A stretch of 64,000 nucleotides of DNA. Source: Eubacterium limosum. Lineage in GTDB: Bacteria; Bacillota; Clostridia; Eubacteriales; Eubacteriaceae. This document shows, in pieces, positions 51,649-61,519 of this stretch. Within the stretch, counting starts at the first letter, position 1. Every line of letters starts with the position of its first letter. The DNA lies in contig NZ_CP019962.1 of the NCBI RefSeq assembly GCF_000807675.2, forward strand, positions 3,631,157-3,695,156, given 5' to 3'. Below the pieces are notes generated by a model. It made no database searches. It had not been told where the DNA came from and saw nothing but the letters and a program-made list of their open reading frames with translations. A program made the translations under genes and the position numbers.

Positions 51649-52793
51649 GCTACCCCGACGGCCTGTCGGGCAACGAAATCTCTATCTGGGCACAGGCGGT
51701 ATCGTTAGCCGATGTTTACGATGCCCTGACCAGCAAACGGGTTTATAAGGACGCTTACCCCCATGAGACGGCTGTTCAGATGATTCTGGACGGAGAGTGC
51801 GGTGTGTTTAACCCACAGCTGATCAAGTGCTTTCTGACAGCGCTTCCCGAGCTTAACCGTTCTATGAAGGGCGGCGAAATGCTGACATCGACAGTGACTG
51901 CACCCGGTGAGGTATCCATCCCCGAAAAGAAGAAAAAAGAAGCTCACGGCGATCTTTCAAGCCGGACCCTATACCTGTTAGAACAGGAGCGCCAGAAGTA
52001 CCAGATACTGTCCGAACTTTCTGATGAGCTCATTTTTGAATATGATCTGCGTGCAGACAAGCTGACTTTTTCTGACCGTTTTCAAATATTGACCGGAAGA
52101 GATCCGGTGTTTCCGCAGATAAGCCGGCTATTGTCAGATGAGGCGCTGGTCAACGCCGAGGATCACAGCCGACTTTTTAAAAAGCTTGAACGCATTACAC
52201 CAGACAGGCCGACCTGCAAGGCGGAACTGCGCATCAATCTGGACGGGGAGGGCTTCCAGTGGTATCAGGTGTACCTTTACCCTATCTGGGATATGGAGTT
52301 TGAACCGGTATGCGTGAGCTATATCGGCAAGCTCATCAATGTTGAGGAGAGCAAGCAGCGTAATCTGATGCTTAAAAAAGAAGCGGAAAGCGATCCGCTT
52401 ACAGGGCTTTTAAACCAGAGGGCCATGCGGGAACAGTCGATTCTGGTACTCAAGGACCGGCGTGTACAGAATGCGGCACTCTGCTTTGCCGACGTTGATA
52501 ATTTTAAGTCGGTTAATGACGAGCGCGGCCATCTGTTTGGGGATATGGTACTTAAGGAAGTGGCTGAAATCCTGACCAGCAGCGTGCGTCATACGGATCT
52601 GGTGGGGCGTGTAGGTGGTGACGAGTTCCTGATCCTATTCCATGACATCATCGACCAGAAGGACATTGAAAGACGTGTTTCGGCCATCTGCAAAAAGCTG
52701 AACAAGCGCTTTAACAGCTACGGTATTACTGGAAGCCTTGGCATTTCCCGCTATCCTCAGGATGCTGAACGATATTCGGGCACCGCTCGATGA
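51649..52793 (+). pseudogene. 3' part of the HD-GYP / PAS / GGDEF gene
   Basis: In the frame restored by removing the insertion, this part gives the end of HD-GYP (GYPDGLSGNEISIWAQAVSLADVYDAL), a PAS-like sensor region (about 51990-52360) and a GGDEF domain (DPLTGLLNQRAM, then FADVDNFKSVND and VGRVGGDEFLILF). The GGDEF domain stops early, after GISRYPQDAERY, lacking its last ~35-40 residues. The next ORF begins in another frame within the same bases, so a deletion seems to have joined two genes. Originally the protein would both make and break c-di-GMP. Confidence 0.8.
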
Positions 52794-54144
52794 GCTGCCC
52801 GAGCTCATGTATGTTTCTGATCTGGAGAATTATGACCTGCTGTTCATTAACAAGGCCGGTAAGGATACCTTTAACTTTAAGGATACAGAGGGAAAGAAGT
52901 GCTATGAACTGCTACAAGGGTTTGACACTCCCTGTCCTTTTTGCTCAACGCCAAATCTGAAGCCGGAAGAATATTATAACTGGGAGCATACCAACCCCCT
53001 GACCGGGCGGCACTACCTCTTAAAAGACCGTTTGATCGAATGGGAGGGCCGGCCAGCCCGGTTCGAGATCGCCTTTGACCTGACCGAGGCGATGAGGGAA
53101 AAGCAGAACCTGAAAAACATGCTAGAAAGCGAGCAGGTTATTGTGGAGTGTATCCGTGATCTCTACCAGAACCATGACCTGTCCAAGGCCATTCCTCTTT
53201 TTCTGGAGCGTATCGGAAAATTTCTTGGGGCAGACCGCAGCTATATTTTTGATCTGAGAGGTGAGCTTCTGAAAAACACTTATGAGTGGTGCGCCGAAGG
53301 TATCGAATCGGAACAGGAGGAGCTGCAGACTATTCCAAGACATTACTTCAACCGCTGGTTTGAAGCTTTTGTCGAGCAGGAATGTATTGTCGTTGACGAC
53401 TGCGAAAGCCTTAAGGTCATTGCCCCTCTTGAATATGAAGTCCTCTCATTCCAGAACATTGAACGGCTTGTGGCGGTTCCGCTGGAACGGGACGGCGAAC
53501 TCTACGCCTGTATCGGCGTGGACAATCCGCCTCCAGAGCTGATGCAGAATGCAGTCTCGATCCTGCAAACTCTGCGCTATTTCCTGATGCTTGCTATCCG
53601 GCGTACCGAGGATGAGGCCGAGCTGACCAAGCTGAGTTATTATGATACCCTGACTTCATTCTACAACCGTAACCGTTATACACAGGACCTTGAAGTTTTT
53701 TCGGACTATGAGGATTCGGTGGGCATTGTCTTTTTGGATATGAACGGCCTGAAGATGGTTAACGACCAGTATGGACATGGAAAAGGAGACCGGCTGTTGG
53801 TTGAATGCGCGCGGTGTATTCGTGAAGGGTTTGGCGAGAGCAATTTTTACCGCGTGGGTGGGGACGAGTTTGTGGTGATCGCCCTTGGAGACACTGAGGC
53901 AGCGTTCTTTGACAAGGTTAAAAAACTGCGCGCCTACTTTGACCACAGCTCTCATATCAGCACAGCCATCGGCGCATACTGGACGCCTTGCGGGTCGGGC
54001 ATTGACGAAGCTGTTACCGCCGCGGATGAAAGGATGTACTCGGACAAGCAGGTATTTTACCACGACCATCACACCTCCAAACGGTACCGCTACATCAATG
54101 ATGACGCGGTTAATCTTTTGGAAAAGCAGGCTGGAGAAAAATAA
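52762..54144 (+). pseudogene. PAS / GAF / GGDEF diguanylate cyclase, probably 5'-truncated
   Basis: The ~460-residue frame contains a PAS domain (LPELMYVSDLENYDLLFINK, with CPFC), a GAF-like domain (about residues 140-270) and a GGDEF domain with the active motif intact (FYRVGGDEFVVIAL). The usual start is missing: the first ATG (52762) has no ribosome site and lies inside the end of the preceding GGDEF fragment. An N-terminal part or separate start was probably lost in the same deletion. If translated by reinitiation it could still make c-di-GMP. Confidence 0.65.
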
Positions 54145-54152
54145 GTGAGTAA

Positions 54153-54190
54153 AAAGAGAGCACGGCGCAGAAATGTGCCGTGCTCTCTTT
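54153..54190. terminator. Dispersed palindrome, copy B, acting as bidirectional terminator
   Basis: AAAGAGAGCACGGCGC (54153-54168) pairs with GTGCCGTGCTCTCTTT (54175-54190), between convergent genes. The core 54160-54183 is an inverted copy of the repeat family at 34719, 59044 and 63305. Confidence 0.85.
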
Positions 54191-54196
54191 TATGTT

Positions 54197-56374
54197 TTAC
54201 ATTAAATGTGTGCTTTCCAGCTTCTCGGTAAAGGTGTGGTTCAGCCGGATAACCGGTTTTCTGAGCACAAGGCCGAGGAGCAGGGAAGGGATCAGGAAGA
54301 TGGCTAGATAGCCCATCTCGATCCAGTAGGTGTTCTGGTACATGCCTGCAATGCACTCGCGCATGGCGTTCATGCTGTGGGCGAAGGGCATGAGCGGGTA
54401 GAGCCTCTGGAAGAACTCTGGGAGCACCTCGATGGGGAAACTGCCGCCTGAGCCTGCCACCTGGATAACCATCAGGACAACGGCGATGGCCTTGCCCACG
54501 TCACCGAAGGAGACCGTGAGGGTATAGATCAGATTGACATAGACAATGCTTGTGAGCCAGCCTGTCAGTAGGAAAAGTATGGGATGCTCACACTGAATTC
54601 CCAGGAAGAAAAGATCTCCCAGCACAATGATGGTACTCTGGATCAGCCCCAGAATCAGGAAGGTGATGTACCGCCCGAAATAGGCTTGGTGGGGCTTCAG
54701 GGAGAGGGCTTTTTCCGTTTTTTCCGAAACGGTGGTGCTGATCATGGCTACGAGCACAACGCCGCCGACCCAGATGGCAAGCGTCGTGTAGAACGGCGCC
54801 ATGGCGGAACCGTAATTTGCCACAGGATATATCTTTTCAGTCTTGAGCTCGACCGGAGCGGCCAAAAAGCTGCTGAGCTCAGCGGGGCTGCCGGAGAGCA
54901 ATGTCTCAATTTCAGCCATGTCACCGCTGGCGGCGGCCTTTTCAACCTCTTTGAGAACACTGTCCAGCTTTGCCTTCACAGCGTCCAGCTGATCGGCCGA
55001 GTGGGTCAGGAGATCTCTCGCCGTACCCAGGTCTGAGGCAGTCTCGCCGGAAAGGGACGCGATGTCGCGGATACTGCCGTTTAGCTGGCCGAGGATACCG
55101 GCCACCTCGCCGCTGCCAAAATCAAGGCTTGAAAACAGGGTTCCCAGCTGCGGCTTCAGATTTGTCTGATAGTCTGTTTTTGCGTCGCCGATGACTTTAC
55201 TGGCCTGGTCTGTGAGCCCCTTGAGGGTTTGATAATCTGACGCTGCCATGCCGGTGGTTTCAGAGATTTTTTCCACTGTTTCTGTCAGCTTGTCCCGCAG
55301 GGCCTCCTGCTGGCTGATGATTTGATTGAGCTTGCCGATCACAGGCTGGAGCGCGGGCGCCATATCCGGAAATTCATCGCTGAGCTTTTGAAGCGTGTCC
55401 CGAAGCTCGGTGTAATGGTTGATGAGCAGTTGTACTTCATCGGCCAGACTGTCTAAGCTTTTGGCAGCCTCCCCGGCATTTTTGTCCACAGAGGCGAAAG
55501 CCTTGTCGATTTCGGATGATATTTTCTGGTAGCTCTCACCGCTCACGTCAAAGACGGTCTCGATGCCCTGGGAGGCCGTGTCCATCGCGCCCTGAAGCCC
55601 CCGGGCTGTGCCCTCTGCCTCCTGCAGAATGCCTGAGCTTTCTGAGACACTGTTCCCAGAGGTTTCCAGAAAGCCAGTGGTCGAGGTCAAAACTTTCTGG
55701 GTAGAGTCAGTCATGGCCGCAAAGGCCCGCACCGTTTTTGCGGAGGTCTCCACCTCAGCTTCTATGCGCTGGAGATTGGTCTTGAGACTCTCGGTCAGGG
55801 ACTGATTGCCCTGCTTATCCGCTGCCTGATAGACAGATTGCAGCGCCTCGAGGGAGATCTCGGACACCTTTTCCACAAAGAGGCTGTTGACCTGCTCCTG
55901 GACAGCGGTGGCTCCTTTATCGGTCACCTTGGGCGCGATGGCATTTTCCTTCTCATTGGTATAATAGATGATCGCGCTCTTTTTAATATCCGGGGAAAAC
56001 AGGCTCATGATATTGGCGCTGAAATCCTCGGGGATCACGATGGCGGCGTAATAGGCGCCGGATTTCACACCCTCCAGAGCTTCGTCCCTGCCTGTAAACT
56101 GCCAGTCCATCTGGTCATTGGCCTTCAGAGCATTTACCACCTCATCGCCCACGTTCATGCTTACAGAGAGAATGTCGCCCTGATAGCCGGCATCGGTGTT
56201 GGCAACCGCGATTTTTATGTCTTTTGTGTTGCTGTAGGGGTCCCAGCTCCCCGCAATATTAAACCAGGCATACATGGCAGGCACCACGCAGACACCCATC
56301 ACGACAATAAGGGCAATGGTGTTATTCCGGATACGGCTGACGTCTCCCATAAAGATTTTCAAGATTTTTTTCAT
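54197..56374 (-). CDS. YhgE/Pip family membrane protein (second of pair)
   Basis: 725 residues. An N-terminal helix is followed by the Pip/YhgE signature (YAWFNIAGSWDPYSNTKDIKI, then VAVANTDAG). A ~300-residue extracytoplasmic coiled-coil/helical region comes next, then about six C-terminal helices of the ABC-2 membrane type (FLILGLIQSTIIVLGDLFFLG, LMPFAHSMNAMRECIAG). Relatives include phage-infection protein Pip and ESX-type EsaA. The function is not settled; a transport or secretion role is likely from the ABC-2-like end. It overlaps the upstream paralogue by 4 bp. Confidence 0.9.
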   Translation of the reverse strand: MKKILKIFMGDVSRIRNNTIALIVVMGVCVVPAMYAWFNIAGSWDPYSNTKDIKIAVANTDAGYQGDILSVSMNVGDEVVNALKANDQMDWQFTGRDEALEGVKSGAYYAAIVIPEDFSANIMSLFSPDIKKSAIIYYTNEKENAIAPKVTDKGATAVQEQVNSLFVEKVSEISLEALQSVYQAADKQGNQSLTESLKTNLQRIEAEVETSAKTVRAFAAMTDSTQKVLTSTTGFLETSGNSVSESSGILQEAEGTARGLQGAMDTASQGIETVFDVSGESYQKISSEIDKAFASVDKNAGEAAKSLDSLADEVQLLINHYTELRDTLQKLSDEFPDMAPALQPVIGKLNQIISQQEALRDKLTETVEKISETTGMAASDYQTLKGLTDQASKVIGDAKTDYQTNLKPQLGTLFSSLDFGSGEVAGILGQLNGSIRDIASLSGETASDLGTARDLLTHSADQLDAVKAKLDSVLKEVEKAAASGDMAEIETLLSGSPAELSSFLAAPVELKTEKIYPVANYGSAMAPFYTTLAIWVGGVVLVAMISTTVSEKTEKALSLKPHQAYFGRYITFLILGLIQSTIIVLGDLFFLGIQCEHPILFLLTGWLTSIVYVNLIYTLTVSFGDVGKAIAVVLMVIQVAGSGGSFPIEVLPEFFQRLYPLMPFAHSMNAMRECIAGMYQNTYWIEMGYLAIFLIPSLLLGLVLRKPVIRLNHTFTEKLESTHLM

Positions 56375-58923
56375 TTTTCAGTCCCTTTCCAGTCAGCCTT
56401 AAACATTGCCCGGATTTCCTCATCGGTCATGCCGCAGAGCTGCTGCTCCATCTCAAACTGTTTGCGCATTTTATCCCGGAAGTACTCGAGACAGATGAGA
56501 TACACTGAGATACCAATCAGAGATATGATCCACAGCACCAGATAGATAATTTTCGAGTCCAGGCTGAACATGAGCACCATGAAAACAAGGGGCAAAATAA
56601 ACATGAGCAGGAAGCCTGCCTTTATCTTTTTTCGGTAGCTCTCCTCAAAGGCCGCCTGGCGTGCTTCCCGTTCTTCAGTCGTCCGGCCCTCCACGGCAAG
56701 AGCTCTGGCGATGATGGAGATAGGGTCCTTTTTCTGTTTGATACCGCCCTCGGTCTCGCTGACCATCATCTCAGTTTCGGAGAGCCGCCTGTCAAAGAAG
56801 TGGTTGAGGTTTAAAAGCATCGGCCTGAGCCCCAGGCCGATGACCAATGCCACAGGGATAAAGATAAGCAGGTGAAGCAGGTCTGAAACGTAGTGCGCCG
56901 CGTAGATGCCCGCCACGGCCTCACGCATGGCGTTGATGCCATAGGTAAAGGGCAGCAGAGGGTGAACCGCCTGAAAGAAGCCCGGCGTCATCTCGATAGG
57001 GTAGGTGCCCGCAGAGCCGGGAATCTGTAAAATAACAAGAATAACACAGATGGCTTTTCCGATGTGCTTAAAGGTAACCGAAAGGGCATAGATCAGGTTC
57101 ACATAGACAAAGGAGGCCAGCAGTCCGGCGAATATAAAAGCCGGTGGGCTTTCACACTGGATTTTCATCAGGAGCAGGTCTCCGAGGCATACCACCAGTC
57201 CCTGCAAAAGGCCAACCGTGATATACAGGAGCCACCGGCCAAAGTAGGCTCGTGTGGGTGTGAGGTTTTTAATGTTTTCATCCTCGTCCACTTCCAGTTT
57301 AAAGATGGCGATGAGAACAATACCACCGACCCAGATGGCCAGGTTGCTGTAAAAAGGCGCGAGGGCAGAACCATAATTGGCAACAGGATAAATCTTTTCC
57401 GTTTCGACCTCCACAGGTGATTCCATAAACGCTGCGACCTGCTCGGGTTTTATACCTGTGGTTGAGAGAAAATTCTGGTACAGCCTGGAGTTTTTGATGG
57501 CATTCAAATCTGTGGAGACCCGGCTGAGCTGGCTGGTGAGGTCCACCAGAGCGCCCTGGGTGCTGTCGAGAGCGTTCTCTGCCTCAGTCAGCGCGGTGCC
57601 CAGGTCATCGAGGATGCCCTGGAGCTGGCCCGCCGCCGGGGTCACCCCGGACAGAATCCCAGAGGTTTTCCCGGAGAGGGCGGCAAAGCTGTCAAGGGTC
57701 TGGTTGACCTGCGGCAGAAGGCTTTGCTGAAAATTGGTGTTAACATCTCCCAGAGCCCTGCCGCTGTCGGTGGCGATCTGGTTCAGGCTTTTGCGCGTTT
57801 CCGAGGTCTGTGTAATCATGTTTTTAACGCTGGCGTTTCCAGTATCCAGGCGGTCCAGAATTTTCTGCTGGCTCTCGATTTCCGATTCCAGAGACTGGAT
57901 CAGTCTGGTAAGCTCGGGGGAAGGGTGTTCTTCATTAAGCTTTTTCAGCGCGTCCACAATCTCCTGGTTGAGGGTCAGCATCTCCTTTGCAGAGGTGATA
58001 CTGTTCTCAAAGCCTGCGTTTATCTCAAGGGCCTGTGCTTCCAGGTTCCCCAACTGAGACGCGGCCGTGCCGCCTATCTGCCCCAGCACACTCTGCCCCT
58101 GATTCAGGATATTTGACATGCTGCCAGAAAATTTTCCAACACTTTCACGGCTCTGGCTTAGACGGGCCTGTGCGCTTTCAAGTCCTTTCTGGCCCGAGGC
58201 GGCGGCGTCCTTAAGACTGTCAAGCGTAGCCTTACCGCCATCAATGCTGCCCTGGCCATCAGAGATGGTTCCCCTGAAGTTTTCCAGCAGCACACGGTAG
58301 GTGTCCAGATCGCCCCGGGTGGTGTCGATGGCAACGGTGATGTCCGCGCTGGCCTGGTTGAGCTTTCCAGATATGCCCACTGCCGAGGCGGCCATGACTT
58401 TTGACACACTCTCGGACGCCACAGAGGAAAAAGTGCTTTTGATCTCATCTTCCAGCGTCTGTGCGCCGGTATCGGTAATTTTTGGCGCGATGGCATTTTT
58501 CTTTTCATTAACATAGTAAATAATCTCGGATTTCTCGATCCGCCCGTTTAAAAAATCAGTCAGCCGGCTGCTGAAATCTTCGGGAATGATAATGGCCGCA
58601 TAATACTTGCCGGATTTTACGCCATCGACCGCCTTCTCAGTATCGACAAAGGTCCAGCCGAGCTGGTCGTTTTCTTTGAGATTGGCAATGATCTCGTCAC
58701 CAGCGTTGAGTTCGCCAGTGGCTGCGTTTTTGGTTCCGGTGTCCTCGTTGGCCACAGCGACCTTGATCCCCTTTGTATTACTGTAAGGGTCGTAGTTTGC
58801 TCCGATGTTAAACCAGGCGTAAAGAGAGGGGATAACAATAATGCCGATGGTTACAATGAGCGCAAAGCGATTTTTACAAAGCCGCTGGACGTCCCTTTTA
58901 AAGATATTCCATATTTGTTTCAC
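56371..58923 (-). CDS. YhgE/Pip family membrane protein (first of pair)
   Basis: 850 residues, built like its neighbour: N-terminal helix and YAWFNIGANYDPYSNTKGIKV, long coiled-coil domain, then ABC-2-like helices with LLPFTYGINAMREAVAG. Unlike the second gene it has an extra ~120-residue C-terminal region with two more helices (FLLMFILPLVFMVLMFSL and YLVLWIISLIGISVYLICL) and an acidic tail. The two overlap at ATGA and probably arose by duplication. They are divergent from a TetR gene whose control site overlaps the gap. Confidence 0.9.
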   Translation of the reverse strand: MKQIWNIFKRDVQRLCKNRFALIVTIGIIVIPSLYAWFNIGANYDPYSNTKGIKVAVANEDTGTKNAATGELNAGDEIIANLKENDQLGWTFVDTEKAVDGVKSGKYYAAIIIPEDFSSRLTDFLNGRIEKSEIIYYVNEKKNAIAPKITDTGAQTLEDEIKSTFSSVASESVSKVMAASAVGISGKLNQASADITVAIDTTRGDLDTYRVLLENFRGTISDGQGSIDGGKATLDSLKDAAASGQKGLESAQARLSQSRESVGKFSGSMSNILNQGQSVLGQIGGTAASQLGNLEAQALEINAGFENSITSAKEMLTLNQEIVDALKKLNEEHPSPELTRLIQSLESEIESQQKILDRLDTGNASVKNMITQTSETRKSLNQIATDSGRALGDVNTNFQQSLLPQVNQTLDSFAALSGKTSGILSGVTPAAGQLQGILDDLGTALTEAENALDSTQGALVDLTSQLSRVSTDLNAIKNSRLYQNFLSTTGIKPEQVAAFMESPVEVETEKIYPVANYGSALAPFYSNLAIWVGGIVLIAIFKLEVDEDENIKNLTPTRAYFGRWLLYITVGLLQGLVVCLGDLLLMKIQCESPPAFIFAGLLASFVYVNLIYALSVTFKHIGKAICVILVILQIPGSAGTYPIEMTPGFFQAVHPLLPFTYGINAMREAVAGIYAAHYVSDLLHLLIFIPVALVIGLGLRPMLLNLNHFFDRRLSETEMMVSETEGGIKQKKDPISIIARALAVEGRTTEEREARQAAFEESYRKKIKAGFLLMFILPLVFMVLMFSLDSKIIYLVLWIISLIGISVYLICLEYFRDKMRKQFEMEQQLCGMTDEEIRAMFKADWKGTEK

Positions 58924-59039
58924 GTTACACCTCTGGGTTATTTTTACCCCTCATTTTAATTTTTAATAATCGTTTTGTCAAGGCTGAAGCAATTTGAGGC
59001 TCATATTGTGTATATAGACAAATAGTGTTCATTTTCCAG

Positions 59040-59072
59040 AAAAGCACAGCACAATTCTGCGCTGTGCTTTTT
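59040..59072. repeat. Dispersed palindrome, copy C
   Basis: AAAAGCACAGC (59040-59050) / GCTGTGCTTTTT (59061-59072); the core is 59044-59067. The trailing T's could terminate transcription just ahead of the TetR promoter, whose -35 starts 7 bp later. Confidence 0.8.
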
Positions 59073-59078
59073 CTCTTG

Positions 59079-59130
59079 TTGACACAGGCATGCGCCTTCG
59101 TATATAATGTATGAAAGTGAACACTTGCAT
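59079..59130 (+). promoter_or_regulatory. TetR gene promoter with palindromic operator
   Basis: TTGACA (59079-59084), 18 bp, TATAAT (59103-59108). The operator ATG-N-AAGTG-NN-CACTT-N-CAT (59111-59130) covers the expected start near 59115. It fits autoregulation. Confidence 0.75.
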
Positions 59131-59144
59131 TGGAGGCGGAGGCT

Positions 59145-59723
59145 TTGGACGAGACAAAACAGAAAATCATGGACGCGGCCATGGGACTGGTGCGGGATAA
59201 AGGCTATGCGGCTACCACCACAAAAGATATCGCGCGGGAGGCCGGAGTGAACGAGTGCACTATTTTCCGCAAATTCAAAGGTAAAAAGGATATTATCCTG
59301 AGCGCCATGGAGGAAAAACGCTGGCTGCCTGAGATCGGGCCGGGTATTTTAGAGAAGGTGTCCTATGAACTTGAGCCGGATCTCAGGCTTTTTATGCGCA
59401 CCTATCTGGAACGGATCACAGCCGAATTTGTGGGGCTATCCATCGGGCTGCGGGCACCGCAGATCTATGAGGAGACTGCCCCGCTGATAATGAAAATCCC
59501 AAAGTCTTTTATGGACGCTTTAAAGGCGTATTTTAAGGAGATGGCCGCCCGGGGGAAAATTGCAGCGATGGATTTTGACAGCCTGGCTATGACCATCTTT
59601 TCCGCAACTTTTGGCTATACCTTTCTCACTGCGTCCTTCGAGAACCGGCTGTCTCCTGTTGAGCAGGAGGCCTACATCGAAAAAAGCGCCGCTCTTTTTG
59701 TCAGAGGCATTGAGCAGCAGTAA
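59145..59723 (+). CDS. TetR/AcrR family regulator of the YhgE/acetolactate-synthase locus
   Basis: The likely start is TTG 59145, 8 nt after TGGAGG. It gives 192 residues with the TetR helix-turn-helix (KIMDAAMGLVRDKGY, then TTKDIAREAGVNECTIFRKF) and an all-helical ligand domain. The operator overlies its own promoter, and a related site (59767-59786) sits before the next gene. The YhgE pair is divergent, so one protein could control all three units. The inducer is unknown; TetR proteins beside exporters often sense the exported compound. Confidence 0.85.
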   Translation: MDETKQKIMDAAMGLVRDKGYAATTTKDIAREAGVNECTIFRKFKGKKDIILSAMEEKRWLPEIGPGILEKVSYELEPDLRLFMRTYLERITAEFVGLSIGLRAPQIYEETAPLIMKIPKSFMDALKAYFKEMAARGKIAAMDFDSLAMTIFSATFGYTFLTASFENRLSPVEQEAYIEKSAALFVRGIEQQ

Positions 59724-59766
59724 AGTACGGCACCTTCTTTCCGGAGGTGCCAAAAAAATAACCATA

Positions 59767-59786
59767 ATGCAAGCAAGCACTTGCAA
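59767..59786 (+). promoter_or_regulatory. Second TetR-type site before the acetolactate synthase-like gene
   Basis: This 20-bp site reads ATGCAAG-CAAG-CACTTGCAA. It matches the operator at 59111-59130 at 13 of its 16 palindromic positions. It ends just before the ribosome site GGAGGG. No clear separate promoter was seen, so it may act on read-through from the TetR gene. Confidence 0.5.
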
Positions 59787-59800
59787 TACAGGAGGGAATA

Positions 59801-61519
59801 ATGAAAATAACAGGAGCGGCCTTGTTTACAAAGGCTTTAGAAGCAGAGGGCGTTGACATGGTTTTCGGGTATCCCGGCGGGCAGGCCATCGACCTGTTTG
59901 ACGCGCTGTATGACCACCCGTCCGTCGAGGTGATCCTGACAAGGCATGAGCAGGGGCTTGCCCACGCGGCTGACGGCTACGCGCGCTCTACGGGAAAGAC
60001 AGGGGTCTGTCTGGTGACCAGCGGGCCCGGCGCCACCAATCTGGTCACAGGCATCGCCACTGCCAATTATGACAGCGTACCCATGGTTTGCTTTACGGGC
60101 CAGGTTGCAACTGGACTTTTGGGGAGAGACGCTTTCCAGGAGGTTGACATTGTGAGTATTGTGGGGAGCATCACGAAATATGCGGTCACTGTTTTACGGC
60201 GTGAGGACCTGGCTGGTGAGATCAGAAAAGCCTTTTGTCTTGCTAAAAGCGGCAAGCCAGGTGTGGTTGTGGTCGACATTCCAAAGGATGTACAACAGGC
60301 CCTTGGCAGTGAAGACTATACACCTTCCAGAACTGAAAAAAGATCAGAAAACCCAGGGCTGAAAGGTAACACATGGGCGGCAGAGGCGGCCGGTATGATA
60401 ACCAGGGCCCAGCGGCCACTGATTCTGGCAGGCGGCGGTGTACATATCGCTGGTGCTTCTGCCGCGCTCCAGACCTTTGCGGAGAAGACCGGGATTCCGG
60501 TTGTCACCACCATTATGGGCCGGGGTGCGCTGCCGACAAGGCATCCGCTGTTTGCAGGCAATATTGGCATCCACGGCAGCTTTGCGGCTAACTCGGCAGT
60601 GTCGGGATGTGATGTGCTCCTGGCGGTGGGCACTCGCCTGAATGACCGCATAACCGGGCGCACTGCAGATTTCGCAAAACACGCAAAGCTTATCCATATC
60701 GACATTGAGCCCTCGATCCTGTCCAGAAATGTACTTGCCTCTCTGGCCGTGACAGCAGACGCGGGGAAGGCCCTCGCTGCTCTGGACAGGCAGATGGACA
60801 AAACGGAGTTCGGATGCTGGCAGCGCCAGATCAGAGACTGGCAGACCCGGCATCCGCTTGGCATGGCAGGTAAGGGGCTGACGCCACAGCAGATCATCGA
60901 AGCGGTCAGCACACTTCTGCCTGAAGCCATTGTGGTAACCGATGTGGGGCAGAACCAGCTCTGGACCACCCAGTTTCTGGAACAAAGCGGCGGCAGGCGG
61001 CTCATCACCTCCGGCGGTCTGGGCACCATGGGCTATGGGCTGCCTGCTGCTGTCGGAGCCAGTCTGGGAAATCCGGGACGGCGGGTTGTGGCTATCATGG
61101 GAGATGGCGGGCTTCAGATGGTCAGTCAGGAGCTGGCCACCGCTGTGGTCTACGGCCTGCCTGTTATCCTCTGTGTGCTCAACAACGGCTGGCTGGGAAA
61201 TGTGCGCCAATGGCAGGAGCTGTTTTACGGAAAGCGTTACTCAAGCACCTGCCTGCGGGCCAGAAGAAGCTGCAAACAGTGCTGCTCCGGGCCGTCCGGG
61301 GATTGTCCCGAGTACACGCCGGATTTTATCCGTCTGGCTGAGAGCTATGGTATATCTGCCTGGCGGGTTACCGGAGCAGAGGATGTAGAGCCGGCCCTCA
61401 AAAAAGCCATCGGCCACGCTGCCGGTCCGGCATTCATCGAGTTTATGCTTGAGGCTGAGTCCAATGTGCTGCCCATTGTACCGCCGGGCAATGCCCTGGA
61501 TGAGATGGAGGGCGTATAA
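59801..61519 (+). CDS. ilvB: Acetolactate synthase large subunit-like TPP enzyme with Cys-rich insert
   Basis: 572 residues: N-terminal TPP pyrimidine domain with the catalytic Glu in LTRHEQGLAHAADGYAR, central domain, and a C-terminal pyrophosphate domain (MGDGGLQMVSQELATAVVYG...NNGWLGNVRQWQ). It should condense pyruvate or 2-oxobutyrate in branched-chain synthesis or acetoin formation. Between YGKRYSST and YTPDF there is an unusual insert with Cys at 484, 491, 494, 495 and 502, where most AHAS enzymes are short. No small-subunit gene (ilvN) follows. The operator upstream and TetR gene link it to the YhgE pair. Confidence 0.82.
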   Translation: MKITGAALFTKALEAEGVDMVFGYPGGQAIDLFDALYDHPSVEVILTRHEQGLAHAADGYARSTGKTGVCLVTSGPGATNLVTGIATANYDSVPMVCFTGQVATGLLGRDAFQEVDIVSIVGSITKYAVTVLRREDLAGEIRKAFCLAKSGKPGVVVVDIPKDVQQALGSEDYTPSRTEKRSENPGLKGNTWAAEAAGMITRAQRPLILAGGGVHIAGASAALQTFAEKTGIPVVTTIMGRGALPTRHPLFAGNIGIHGSFAANSAVSGCDVLLAVGTRLNDRITGRTADFAKHAKLIHIDIEPSILSRNVLASLAVTADAGKALAALDRQMDKTEFGCWQRQIRDWQTRHPLGMAGKGLTPQQIIEAVSTLLPEAIVVTDVGQNQLWTTQFLEQSGGRRLITSGGLGTMGYGLPAAVGASLGNPGRRVVAIMGDGGLQMVSQELATAVVYGLPVILCVLNNGWLGNVRQWQELFYGKRYSSTCLRARRSCKQCCSGPSGDCPEYTPDFIRLAESYGISAWRVTGAEDVEPALKKAIGHAAGPAFIEFMLEAESNVLPIVPPGNALDEMEGV

